From positions 1 to 28,665 of the forward strand of contig CBDHDW010000012.1 of the NCBI GenBank assembly GCA_965261915.1: a stretch of 28,665 bases of DNA. The letters are read 5' to 3'. A program made the translations under genes and the position numbers. This DNA is from JAIBDK01 sp965261915. Lineage in GTDB: Bacteria > Pseudomonadota > Gammaproteobacteria > Arenicellales > Poriferihabitantaceae. Of the stretch, positions 1 through 6,790 are shown piece by piece (the first letter of the stretch is position 1; each line of letters opens with the position of its first letter). The notes below the pieces were generated by a model that was given only the letters and a program-made list of their open reading frames with translations, did no database searches and was not told the origin of the DNA.

Positions 1-3
1 CAA

Positions 4-28
4 GAAAAAGCCGCCTGGAAAGGCGGCT
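4..28 (-). terminator. Rho-independent terminator of the first coiled-coil gene
   Basis: An 8-bp stem (AGCCGCCT/AGGCGGCT) with a 4-nt loop is followed on the minus strand by a run of T. It lies about 25 bases after the stop codon of the minus-strand gene ending at 52, so it most likely ends that transcript. Confidence 0.8.
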
Positions 29-51
29 TCGTTGTTCTTATCCGAGGCAGA

Positions 52-357
52 TCATCCGTTCATAAGAGTCTTTGCCAGTTCCGTGAGCCATGGCAGGATC
101 AGAACGGCTAGAATAGCCCCACCGATAAGCTTAATCCAGTTCAGGTCAACATCCACCTTGTCAATCTTGTTTTCGACTTTGAGAATATCTTGCTTGAGGC
201 CGCTCTCAACTTTAGCAACATCTGACTTTGTAGCAAGTTCCGAAGTATCAGCGGCGGTGAGGCCTTCAACAATGGCCTCGGCCAGGCCTTCTTCGGCCCC
301 CGCTTCCCGGAGCTTCTTGGTGAAGGCGAGTGTATCGATCTGTAGTGCATGTGCCAT
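52..357 (-). CDS. DUF1640-like coiled-coil membrane protein, copy 1
   Basis: About 101 aa. I start it at the ATG at 357 rather than 21 bases upstream, because AAAGGA sits a few bases before this ATG and the upstream start would lie over that site. The N-terminal half (helix-rich, with DTLAFTKKLREAG and AEAIVEGL) and the ATKSDVAKVE stretch leading into a coiled coil resemble DUF1640/CCDC90-type proteins, which are coiled coils with a C-terminal membrane anchor. The last ~25 residues (IKLIGGAILAVLILPWLTEL) form that anchor. The 5' part is near identical to the gene at 2477-2833, while the 3' part differs. The function of bacterial members is not established. A terminator follows directly. Confidence 0.75.
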   Translation of the reverse strand: MAHALQIDTLAFTKKLREAGAEEGLAEAIVEGLTAADTSELATKSDVAKVESGLKQDILKVENKIDKVDVDLNWIKLIGGAILAVLILPWLTELAKTLMNG

Positions 358-562
358 GTTTGGTATCCTTTCTGGCAATATAGGGTGTTTTTCGAGGTTT
401 GCCTAGCGGCGTTTTTTGCGTGTTTTTCGTGTGTTTTTTGACAGCGGCGCTTTTTGCAAGCAGGGACGAACCATATGCTGATCCGTCCCCGCTCTATCTT
501 CACGGCCCAATCAGGCGATCCTGATCTATGGCCCAATTTACTGCTTCCGCTGCATCCGCTTC
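201..562. repeat. Long direct repeat, copy 1 (partner 2677-3000)
   Basis: This segment and 2677-3000 match almost base for base, with only a few substitutions. It covers the 5' half of the coiled-coil gene, its ribosome-binding site, the intergenic stretch and the 3' end of the neighbouring gene. Copy 1 has 38 extra bases (412-449) bounded by GCGGCG on both sides, the signature of slippage between short direct repeats. Confidence 0.9.
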
Positions 563-772
563 GATTTCCGCCTCGGTTGAATTGAGTATCTCGGCTGGTA
601 AATCGTACTCTTCTACGCAGTGGAGTTTCATCTCGGCGAACCCTGCGTCATCCTTAATGCCAGCGCAGCGTGCAGCGTAATGCAGGTGGTAAATAAAATC
701 ACAGACACAATACCCGTAGGGATACTCGTCCCCGAAAGGGAAGAGTGTTGTCTCGTCTGGTTGAATTAGAAT
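500..772 (-). CDS. Unknown acidic protein with no standard start codon
   Basis: An open frame of about 90 codons ends at 500. It encodes an acidic, Cys-containing protein with GDEYPYGYCVCDFIYHLHYA near its start and AEAVNWAIDQDRL at its end. The frame opens just after in-frame stops. The only upstream start candidate is an ATT at 772-770; the first ATG lies about half way along. It overlaps the end of the small gene 766-930 by 7 bases, in another frame. That the frame is real is supported by copy 2 of the long repeat, where the same C-terminal end (stop at 2938) survives as a remnant. It could start at ATT, be read by coupling from the upstream gene, or be the 3' half of a gene broken by a one-base deletion. 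The product is not recognised. Confidence 0.5.
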   Translation of the reverse strand: MLIQPDETTLFPFGDEYPYGYCVCDFIYHLHYAARCAGIKDDAGFAEMKLHCVEEYDLPAEILNSTEAEIEADAAEAVNWAIDQDRLIGP

Positions 773-930
773 GGTATTTTATCACTTGGTTTACCAGTAA
801 CATTTCCTTTCATAAATTCATTAGTCCAGTAGTTTTCTTCTTCTGTAATTTGAGCATTTATAGAAGCATTTAATTCTTCCCATGCAGCATCAATTTCATT
901 AACTTCATATTCATAATAGTTATAAGACAT
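766..930 (-). CDS. Small acidic hypothetical protein (54 aa)
   Basis: ATG at 930, preceded by AAAGGA at good spacing. The 54-aa product is very acidic and rich in Asn, Tyr and Glu (start MSYNYYEYEVNEIDAAWEEL), with no signal peptide or membrane segment. Base composition is clearly more AT-rich than the next frame downstream, which argues that the two are separate genes even though they abut. I do not recognise it. The strong ribosome-binding site and clean reading frame are the main support. Confidence 0.5.
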   Translation of the reverse strand: MSYNYYEYEVNEIDAAWEELNASINAQITEEENYWTNEFMKGNVTGKPSDKIPF

Positions 931-1402
931 AGTTTAAGGTCCTTTTTAGGCTTCTCGACTTCTCGCGCATGTGATGCGCTGCCAGCCCGACGGGGCTGAG
1001 CCATCGGCCTGATCACCAATGGATTTGAATTAAGAGCAGAGCGCGAAGCGCGTCGTCTCTAAATTCTGACCCACTGGCGAAGTGCCGGAGGTAGCAACTG
1101 CAAGAAAAATCGATAGGGACCTGGTGCGGCTCGCAGCCCGTAGGGCGAGAACACGGCCCTGTCTATTTTACTTGCGGGCGCGAGAACCCTGCGGGTTCTT
1201 AGAGCAAGGGGCGACCAGCCCCGCGCAGCTCTTAAAAAACAAACAGCGGATCAGAGCGTAGCGGCGATCCGCACGCCCGTAGATGCCTTAAGCCCCGCAC
1301 TGGCGCGGGGCTTTCCATCGTATTAACCTGGGTCAGATGAAACTGCTGCGCTGCAACAGAAAAAAGGGCGGCCACTTTGGGCCGCCCAGTTGGGGAGTTG
1401 GG
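931..1402. other. Gene-free stretch with one strong hairpin
   Basis: I see no supportable gene here. It contains a 31-base match (958-988) to the core of the inverted-repeat element found in the secretin gene, a GC hairpin at about 1293-1316 (GCCCCGC/GCGGGGC followed by TTT on the plus strand) that could be a terminator, and the terminator of the gene 1403-1606. Confidence 0.4.
1366..1387 (-). terminator. Rho-independent terminator after the small gene 1403-1606
   Basis: An 8-bp perfect stem (GGGCGGCC/GGCCGCCC) with a 6-nt loop is followed on the minus strand by TTTTTT. It starts 16 bases after the stop codon of the small minus-strand gene. Confidence 0.85.
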
Positions 1403-1606
1403 TTATTCGACGACGTCATCGTTGCCGGTTTTGGCTTTGGGGGCAAAGAGGACGTATTCGCCGTTGAGGGAATGGGCATCGAGTTTGATGTTCATGATGG
1501 CTTTGCTGCCGTCTTTGCCGGGGAACGCCGCGCCAACTTTGGTGAAGTAGGTTTTGTCATCTTTGCCTGTGGTGGCCATACAAACATTGTAATATTTATG
1601 GGTCAT
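1403..1606 (-). CDS. Small hypothetical protein (67 aa)
   Basis: ATG at 1606, preceded by AAGGAAGGA at normal spacing and followed by a strong terminator, so this looks like a complete one-gene unit. The soluble 67-aa product has a YFTKVGAAFPGKDG stretch, an IKLDAHSLNGEYVLFAPK stretch and an acidic tail (NDDVVE). The general pattern (KVGxAF...KDG...IxLD...NGE..LF.P) reminds me of small single-domain plasmid-borne proteins of unknown function in Proteobacteria. This is recollection of a pattern, not a database result. No function is assigned. Confidence 0.7.
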   Translation of the reverse strand: MTHKYYNVCMATTGKDDKTYFTKVGAAFPGKDGSKAIMNIKLDAHSLNGEYVLFAPKAKTGNDDVVE

Positions 1607-1745
1607 CGTAAGGTCCTTCCTTGTTTCGATGGGAAATTGAAAAGCCTTGGGGAGAGCCGAGGGGTCACGTTAAAAATTGTCTTCCGCGCGGAATTGGCCT
1701 TGGCCAAGGGGAATTTTTGACTTGAAGAGGGTCTGCTCCACTTAA

Positions 1746-1787
1746 GCATTAAGGAGCCAATATGACGTCATATTGGCTCCTTAATGC
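1746..1787. repeat. Perfect 42-bp palindrome without spacer
   Basis: The 21 bases from 1746 are exactly the reverse complement of the 21 bases ending at 1787, with ATGACGTCAT at the centre and GCATTAAGGAG at the outer left. It lies in a gene-poor area. Possible roles include a protein-binding site, a cruciform or replication site, or the head-to-head junction of two repeat ends. Confidence 0.9.
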
Positions 1788-2251
1788 ACCACGCTCGCTG
1801 TATGCGATGACCTGTCTATAAGCACAAGGATTCTGGAATGAGCATACGTTGCTATAGGGCAGACCCTTGTCCACTCTGCGCCAAGGCTTATTGATCCATC
1901 TTAAGAAACAAGGCAGGTCTGCGCTGATCCAGCAACATAAACCACATTGTTTGTGCCGCCGCAGGCAAAGACAGTGCCACCGGATTGATCAGATGGCATG
2001 ACTGCTTAACCCGGCAAAGAAGACGACAACGCCCGCGCGGATCAAACGGCATGACCCAAGCCCCGTGCGCATCCACGCTGTTTGCCACTGCCAAACCGAT
2101 CGCTGACACCGAATAATGCACCCACACCCCCTACAAAGCCACGCTGATACGGCTTGAAGACACGTGCGCCAACCCGACAAGCCGATGCTGTGAGGGTGCG
2201 CCACTTTCCGAGGCTCGCGATCTGGTCAGGAACGGATCGTCTATCGGCGGG

Positions 2252-2361
2252 GCGGGTTATCCAGTCAGAACGCAATCGACCATGGGAGATTTTGTTCTGA
2301 CCTTGCGCCCGTAGGAGAGAGACCCCAAGTATCGAACGACGAAGGGTTGTGGGTAACCCGC
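2252..2361 (+). repeat. Miniature inverted-repeat element, copy 1
   Basis: About 110 bp, bounded by GCGGGTTATCC and GGGTAACCCGC (inverted, one mismatch). Inside is an 8-bp stem GTCAGAAC/GTTCTGAC. A second copy lies inverted at 4312-4429 with only a few differences. There is no coding capacity that looks real, and the size and structure fit a MITE-type or REP-type element. Confidence 0.75.
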
Positions 2362-2476
2362 GCCGCGCCGCCATTTTTGGCGGCATTCTAAAGACAAGGC
2401 AAGCACCCCGAAAATCACCGGACATAAAAAAACGGCACCACTGCTTAGGCAAGGCCGTTGTCATCGATATAGAGTG

Positions 2477-2833
2477 CTATTCAAGCCCTGCGAGCGGCAG
2501 TAACTTGTCGATAGCGAACAGCAAGCCGATAAACCCGCCTATGATGTAAATTGTGCGGTTGCTGCTTTGCATAATAAGCGTTGTTAAATCGGATTTAACT
2601 TCGGCAATCTCGGTTCTGACCTCGGCAATATCAGCCTTCAACTCGCCTTTGACTTCGGCAATATCGACTTTTAAGGCGCTCTCAACTTTAGCAACATCTG
2701 ACTTTGTAGCAAGTTCCGAAGTATCAGCGGCGGTGAGGCCTTCAACAATGGCCTCGGCCAGGCCTTCTTCGGCCCCCGCTTCCCGGAGCTTCTTGGTGAA
2801 GGCGAGTGTATCGATCTGTAGTGCATGTGCCAT
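2477..2833 (-). CDS. DUF1640-like coiled-coil membrane protein, copy 2
   Basis: 118 aa from the ATG at 2833, which has the same AAAGGA ribosome-binding site as copy 1. The first ~50 residues equal those of copy 1. It then has a longer regular coiled coil built of short repeats (DIAEVK, ELKADIAEVR, EIAEVK) and a C-terminal membrane segment (YIIGGFIGLLFAIDKLLPL). This is the layout of DUF1640/CCDC90-type proteins. Relative to copy 1, the 5' end is shared and the 3' end is different, so one copy appears to have had its stalk and anchor replaced. I see no clear terminator after it. Confidence 0.75.
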   Translation of the reverse strand: MAHALQIDTLAFTKKLREAGAEEGLAEAIVEGLTAADTSELATKSDVAKVESALKVDIAEVKGELKADIAEVRTEIAEVKSDLTTLIMQSSNRTIYIIGGFIGLLFAIDKLLPLAGLE

Positions 2834-3000
2834 GTTTGGTATCCTTTCTGGCAATATAGGGTGTTTTTCGAGGTTTGCCTAGCGGCGCTTTTTGCAAGCA
2901 GGGACGAACCATATGCTGATCCGTCCCCGGTCTATCTTCACGGCCCCATCAGGCGATCCTGATCTATGGCCCAATTTACTGCTTCCGCTGCATCCGCTTC
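2677..3000. repeat. Long direct repeat, copy 2 (partner 201-562)
   Basis: Matches 201-562 apart from a 38-bp gap at 2887/2888 and a few substitutions. Its right end cuts into the upstream gene, leaving only about the last 20 codons (stop at 2938). Confidence 0.9.
2938..3000 (-). pseudogene. 3' remnant of the acidic gene at 500-772
   Basis: The frame ends in AEAVNWAIDQDRLMGP, identical to the end of the product at 500-772 except for one residue. Homology stops abruptly at 3000, and upstream codons belong to unrelated sequence. This is a truncated copy carried by the long direct repeat, not a gene in its own right. Confidence 0.75.
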
Positions 3001-3917
3001 CACATCCTGTGTGTGTGATTTTGGGCAGGTCTGGCAGACAGGTGCAGGCAAACGCAGGAAGGGGTTGGGAAAGAGGGTGTAGCGGCGGGACTGTTTTGCT
3101 TGCAAAACGGACCAGAGCGTAAACCGATGGCACAGCCACCGACCGGAGTGCTCGCGCCCTGCCAGACCGGAATGCCGGGTGCAACGCCGCACGGAGCGTT
3201 TGCGCGACCGGGCGACAGGCGATAGCCTGTTCACTTCCACGGATACGACAAACACAGCGCATCATATCTTGGTGCCCCTGGCTTCGGCCTTGTCGGCCAG
3301 ATTAAGCGCAACGCCTGGCGCGTACATTGAAGCCCCGAAGGAGACAGGTCGCCTGAAAGACGCGGCCCTGCTTGCCCGCCTGCAAGCAGGGCTGTGTTTG
3401 CAAGGCGGCCGGTATGAGGCGCAGGGACCTATGCGCCGTTCTCGACGCTCCCCTGTAAAAGTTTTGTGATCCTTGACGCTGGTTTTTATCTGCGACAGAC
3501 AGGCAGCAGGCTTGAAACCATTGCACAACGGATCACCTGAAGACTGCGGTGAGCGGTTGGGCAATCGGCTGGAATAACGCAGGGCCGGGCTCTGCCAGAC
3601 AGGCAGCTGGCCACCGACAGAAAAGTTTTAATCCGACCTTCCAGCACGCGGTCGCCCAAAGAGTTGAAACGCAGCAAATGCCACAGATGCGGCCGCCCTG
3701 CGGTCTGCCTGCGGGTCGCTGAATATGAACAGATCAGGTGAGTGCTGAAGAAAAAACAAACTGCCTGGTCCCGAACCTTCCCAAAGTTGCTATCGTCCTC
3801 GTTTTTTACTGAACAGCCGTTGTTTTTAGGACTTCATCAGAAACAATATGTTCGATTCCTGCTGGTCCCAGAGAGCCCGAAGCATGGATCGCCTGGTCAG
3901 CAGGCCTCTAAACTGTG
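3001..3917. other. Gene-free stretch
   Basis: Over 900 bases with several short overlapping frames on both strands, none with a credible ribosome-binding site, domain or composition. It is rich in short complementary CTGCC/GGCAG tracts. I see no RNA gene I can name. Confidence 0.4.
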
Positions 3918-4205
3918 TCAGTCGAGCGTCTTGACCGATTGAATGCGACTGCCCTGACAGCGTGAGCAACGCACATGTCCAAGCGCTTCGCTAATCCGGG
4001 TTCCACGGGGATAGCGATCACGGAGCGCGCTCACAGGCAGAATACCCTGATGCCCGCAGGCGCAGGTGATCCGGAGCGTCGTCGCGTAACAAAAATGTTC
4101 CAGCCGCTGGCCCGCAACCCGCAGTGCGGCATCAGGTTCAATTCGAACCGCCGGATGCGCTGTACGCTTCCGCTCAGTCTTGCGCCGCCGCCCCGTAAAC
4201 GCCAT
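3918..4205 (-). CDS. Small zinc-ribbon-like protein
   Basis: 95 aa from the ATG at 4205, preceded by AAGGGAAAG. The N-terminus is basic (GRRRKTERKR). The C-terminal half holds four Cys in two pairs, ITCACGHQG (C-x-C-G-H) and VRCSRCQG (C-x-x-C), about 30 residues apart, the spacing of a small zinc ribbon. A basic arm plus a ribbon suggests nucleic-acid binding, but that is inference from layout. It stands alone, and no neighbour suggests a pathway. Confidence 0.55.
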   Translation of the reverse strand: MAFTGRRRKTERKRTAHPAVRIEPDAALRVAGQRLEHFCYATTLRITCACGHQGILPVSALRDRYPRGTRISEALGHVRCSRCQGSRIQSVKTLD

Positions 4206-4311
4206 CTGTGCTTTCCCTTATGATCTATTCAGAGACTGTAGCCACATGATCCGGTAAACGGCAAGCCGACCCTGCCAACCAGCGGGGCATGAAATGCGCT
4301 GCCCATTGGGC

Positions 4312-4429
4312 GCGTGGCGGGTTACCCACACCCTGGTCGTTCGATACCTGGGGTCTCTCTCCTACGGGCGCAGGGTCAGAACAAAATCTCCCATGGTCGA
4401 TTGCGTTCTGACTGGATAACCCGCCACGC
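4312..4429 (-). repeat. Miniature inverted-repeat element, copy 2 (inverted)
   Basis: About 118 bp with 16-bp terminal inverted repeats (GCGTGGCGGGTTACCC and GGATAACCCGCCACGC, one mismatch). It is the reverse complement of 2252-2361 apart from a few substitutions and a small indel. The two copies lie about 2 kb apart in opposite orientation. Confidence 0.8.
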
Positions 4430-4570
4430 CAACAGTTCACCTTGCCCAGGCAGGCAGTGCCCGACCTGCAAGGCAGCCCGTTCCGGATTGCAACACGCCG
4501 CAGCGTTCATCCGACCAAACCAACGCCCCTGCCCTGCCAGAGTGGCGCGCCAGTGGCCGTGTCTGATCTC

Positions 4571-4885
4571 ATGACCTTGCCATCCAGTGCGGAAACATTC
4601 TTGACACCGGCCACCTCACCGCCTCATTTGCAATGGATGCAAAGCTATCTGGAAAAACGCGACCCGGCTAAAAATCAGGACCGGTTTTACTCCATGGCGG
4701 TGTTGCCCAATCTGTTTGGCGAATGGACCCTGCGGCGGGAATGGGGGCGCATTGGCGCGTCCGGACAGGTGCGGCTGGATTTATATCAAAGCCATGCCGA
4801 GGCCGATGAGGCCTTGCTGGCGCTGGAGGACCGCAAGCGGCGGCGGGGGTATTTCATGGAACCGCAGCAATTGCCGATGTTGTGA
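4571..4885 (+). CDS. WGR-domain protein
   Basis: About 104 aa. The segment NLFGEWTLRREWGRIGASGQ followed by a helix with repeated acidic residues and EDRKRRRGY is a WGR domain, named for its conserved Trp-Gly-Arg, which is visible as EWGRIG. WGR domains bind nucleic acid ends in PARP-type enzymes and occur alone in many proteobacterial small proteins. I take the ATG at 4571 as start because the upstream codons look non-coding, but no strong ribosome-binding site marks it. The domain fills nearly the whole protein, with a ~40-residue leader. Stand-alone WGR proteins have no settled role. Confidence 0.7.
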   Translation: MTLPSSAETFLTPATSPPHLQWMQSYLEKRDPAKNQDRFYSMAVLPNLFGEWTLRREWGRIGASGQVRLDLYQSHAEADEALLALEDRKRRRGYFMEPQQLPML

Positions 4886-5294
4886 GCCACACCAATCAGC
4901 CAGAGCCACACCGATGAACCAACGCCGCCCATAAGGTTATAATAGCGGCCATCTATGATGGCTTTCACCCCTGCGCAGTTTGCAATACTTACTGGTTGTT
5001 TTCTTTGTAGTAATCAAAATATTATCATAATGAATACCACTAAAGGGTTTTGAAAAATGTGTGGACAACACGGCGCACGTCCGGTTTTGAGGTAGGGGGT
5101 ATTTGACTAAAGGTACGGGATAATTGCGCCCTCCCCCCGCTATCAAATGTCCTATAGGTTTTTGATCGAAGATTTATGAGAGTAGTTTTGAGGGGCCACT
5201 TCCAGCACTATCGAAATGTATACAATGCGAGGGGCAGAAACCATCTCGTGTGCAAATCTAGATGCGCACCTTCGTGCGTACTGGGCCAATTGAA
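4886..5294. other. Gene-free stretch before the toxin-antitoxin pair
   Basis: AT-rich and without a supportable frame. It contains a short hairpin (CGCAC-CTTC-GTGCG, about 5254-5267). No RNA gene is recognised. Confidence 0.35.
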
Positions 5295-5332
5295 CACGTT
5301 TTTGTGTCACGTTTTGTGTCACGTTTTTGTTG
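5295..5332. repeat. Three tandem CACGTTTT repeats
   Basis: Three head-to-tail units of 12-13 bases beginning CACGTTTT (5295, 5308, 5320) lie just upstream of the dinJ-yafQ operator region. They could be an iteron-like protein-binding site or a slippage product. Confidence 0.75.
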
Positions 5333-5347
5333 AATAAAAATTGGCCT

Positions 5348-5367
5348 TGTACTACAAGTGAAGTACA
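5348..5367 (+). promoter_or_regulatory. Likely DinJ operator/promoter region
   Basis: TGTACT-N8-AGTACA is a perfect 6-bp inverted repeat about 40 bases before dinJ. DinJ-type antitoxins repress their own operon by binding such palindromes. TATATT at about 5373 could be the -10 box; the -35 is not clear. Confidence 0.5.
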
Positions 5368-5404
5368 CTCCCTATATTAGTACCTAATTTCACAGGATAT
5401 AACC

Positions 5405-5674
5405 ATGACCAAAAGTGCAATCGTGCAAGCACGAATGGAGCCAGGCTTGAAGCAAGAAGCGGATGCAATTCTTGCGACTCTTGGCCTTAATGCAACAACT
5501 GCTATCACTCTTTTTTATACTCAGGTTGTACAGCAAGGAGGTATTCCTCTTGAGCTTAAAGTGCCTAATGACGAAACCATTGATGCCATTAACGAGTTGC
5601 GCGCCCCCAATCGTAGAAAAAATCTGAAAACCCACGAAAATGTAGCCGACCTTATGGCTGATCTGAACTCTTAA
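5405..5674 (+). CDS. dinJ: RelB/DinJ-family antitoxin
   Basis: 89 aa, ATG at 5405 with AGGA at 5393-5396. The N-terminal ribbon-helix-helix (SAIVQARMEPGLKQEADAILATLGL) followed by TTAITLFYTQVVQQGGIPLEL is the hallmark of the RelB/DinJ antitoxin family; the GGIPxEL stretch is typical. The C-terminal part, which wraps the toxin in this family, ends in VADLMADLNS. It would neutralise the YafQ-type toxin encoded 7 bases downstream and repress the operon. The usual job on plasmids is stabilisation by killing cells that lose the plasmid. Confidence 0.9.
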   Translation: MTKSAIVQARMEPGLKQEADAILATLGLNATTAITLFYTQVVQQGGIPLELKVPNDETIDAINELRAPNRRKNLKTHENVADLMADLNS

Positions 5675-5681
5675 AATATCT

Positions 5682-5951
5682 ATGAAAAAGATAACGCAGT
5701 CCAATGCTTTCAAGAAGGACTATAAACGAGATATTAAGCGTGGCAAAAAATCCGATAAGTTCGAAGATATTATACTTCTCCTAGCGTCTGGCGAAGAACT
5801 TCCGACACGCTGCCGGCCCCATAAACTCTCAGGTAACTTTAAGGGATTTTGGGAGTGTCATATCGAACCAGACTGGTTACTCATATATGATTTAGGGGAT
5901 GACTTTGTGTTTCTATCACGTCTCGGAACACATTCAGATTTGTTCAAATAA
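5682..5951 (+). CDS. yafQ: YafQ-type mRNA interferase toxin
   Basis: 89 aa, starting 7 bases after the antitoxin stop with no strong ribosome-binding site of its own, so probably coupled. The sequence follows the YafQ/RelE fold: N-terminal FKKDYKRDIKRGK, then LPTRCRPHKLSGNFKGFWECHIEPDWLLIY and the C-terminal LSRLGTHSDLF. The His residues of RPHKL and GTHSDLF and the DWLLIY core match the family's ribosome-dependent RNase site. Length is normal for the family, and no disruption is seen. It is expected to cut translated mRNA when free of antitoxin. Confidence 0.9.
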   Translation: MKKITQSNAFKKDYKRDIKRGKKSDKFEDIILLLASGEELPTRCRPHKLSGNFKGFWECHIEPDWLLIYDLGDDFVFLSRLGTHSDLFK

Positions 5952-6008
5952 AGGTTCAGTAAGGCCTAATCGGGGTCTGTCGAAGATATTGCTAACATTT
6001 TGCTATTA

Positions 6009-6070
6009 TAGTAGCAGTTTACAAACTGCTACTAAACTGCTAACTAGAAGCTAGTTAGCAGTTTAGTAGC
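6009..6070. promoter_or_regulatory. Paired palindromes upstream of parA (candidate centromere/operator)
   Basis: Two overlapping perfect palindromes share the core TAGCAGTTT: 12 bp per arm with a 2-bp spacer (6009-6034), and 20 bp per arm with a 3-bp spacer (6028-6070). The core therefore appears four times in alternating orientation, ending 42 bases before parA. This fits a parS-like site and autoregulatory operator for the partition genes. Confidence 0.75.
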
Positions 6071-6111
6071 TAATACCTAACATCTCACATTTACTAGGAG
6101 GCTTGACAATA

Positions 6112-6789
6112 ATGCCTGTTTTTTCTTTCGTAAGCTCAAAAGGGGGGTCTGGCAAAACAACATCCTCCGTTATCATGGCCGGTGAAGTCGCCGCAGCTGG
6201 TGCTGATGTCATTATAATTGATGCTGACCCAAACCGCCCGTTAGAACGATGGGCAAAACTCAGCAGAAAGCCTGACAACATTCAAGTGATTGTCGATGAA
6301 TCTGCTGAAACAATTGTCGATACAATCACAGAGGCGAGAGAAAAGGCAAAAGTTGTCATTGTCGATCTTGAAGGAACCGCGACTGATAGGATCGGCTTTG
6401 CTATTTCACAAAGCGATCTTGTTCTAGTACCTATTCAAGGTTCGGTATTAGATGCTAATGAAGCGGCTAAGTCTATAAAATTAATTCGTCAAATGTCAAA
6501 AGTGGTAAATAGAGAAATAGCTTACCGCCTGTTCTTCTCAAAAATACCAGCGGTTATTCAAGAAAAGACATACAAGAATATTCACGCACAGTTTGAGAGT
6601 GCAGATATTCCCATGCTTAATTCCGCCTTAATAGATCGAGCGGCTTTTCGATCCTTATTCTCTCTTGGTGGAACAATTAGAACTTTGGATCAAGGCGATG
6701 TTTCCGGTCTTGGTAAAGCCAGAGACAACGCCGCCGCTTTCACTCAAGAAATCATGAACATCTATAATGAAGCAAGAAAGGCGGCCTAG
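6112..6789 (+). CDS. parA: ParA/VirC1-type partition ATPase
   Basis: 225 aa. The deviant Walker A box KGGSGKTT lies at residues 10-17, Walker A' is IIIDADPNRPLERW, and Walker B is VVIVDLEG, in the order of the MinD/ParA family. The DADPNRPLERWAK form resembles small ParA proteins of alphaproteobacterial plasmids and VirC1. The protein lacks an N-terminal DNA-binding extension, as in type Ib partition systems. I prefer the ATG at 6112, which has TAGGAGG 10 bases upstream, over the TTG at 6103, which is too close to it. The next gene follows after one base and is its likely partner. Together with the upstream palindromes this forms a partition cassette. Confidence 0.88.
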   Translation: MPVFSFVSSKGGSGKTTSSVIMAGEVAAAGADVIIIDADPNRPLERWAKLSRKPDNIQVIVDESAETIVDTITEAREKAKVVIVDLEGTATDRIGFAISQSDLVLVPIQGSVLDANEAAKSIKLIRQMSKVVNREIAYRLFFSKIPAVIQEKTYKNIHAQFESADIPMLNSALIDRAAFRSLFSLGGTIRTLDQGDVSGLGKARDNAAAFTQEIMNIYNEARKAA

Positions 6790-6790
6790 C

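Larger units (their letters stand above)
1607..2476. other. Gene-poor repeat region
   Basis: Several frames are open here, but they overlap on the same strand, have no convincing ribosome-binding sites and run through a non-coding repeat. What I can support is a perfect 42-bp palindrome, a 9-bp inverted pair (AGGGTCTGC near 1728 and GCAGACCCT near 1859) around it, and one copy of a ~110-bp element with terminal inverted repeats. Confidence 0.5.

Noticed and set aside
2042..2464. A 140-codon minus-strand frame
   Set aside because: It runs through the inverted-repeat element, shares its peptide with a frame in the second copy, and has no ribosome-binding site.
3179..3677. Several short overlapping frames
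   Set aside because: They lack ribosome-binding sites and domains, and overlap each other on both strands in a region of short complementary GC tracts.
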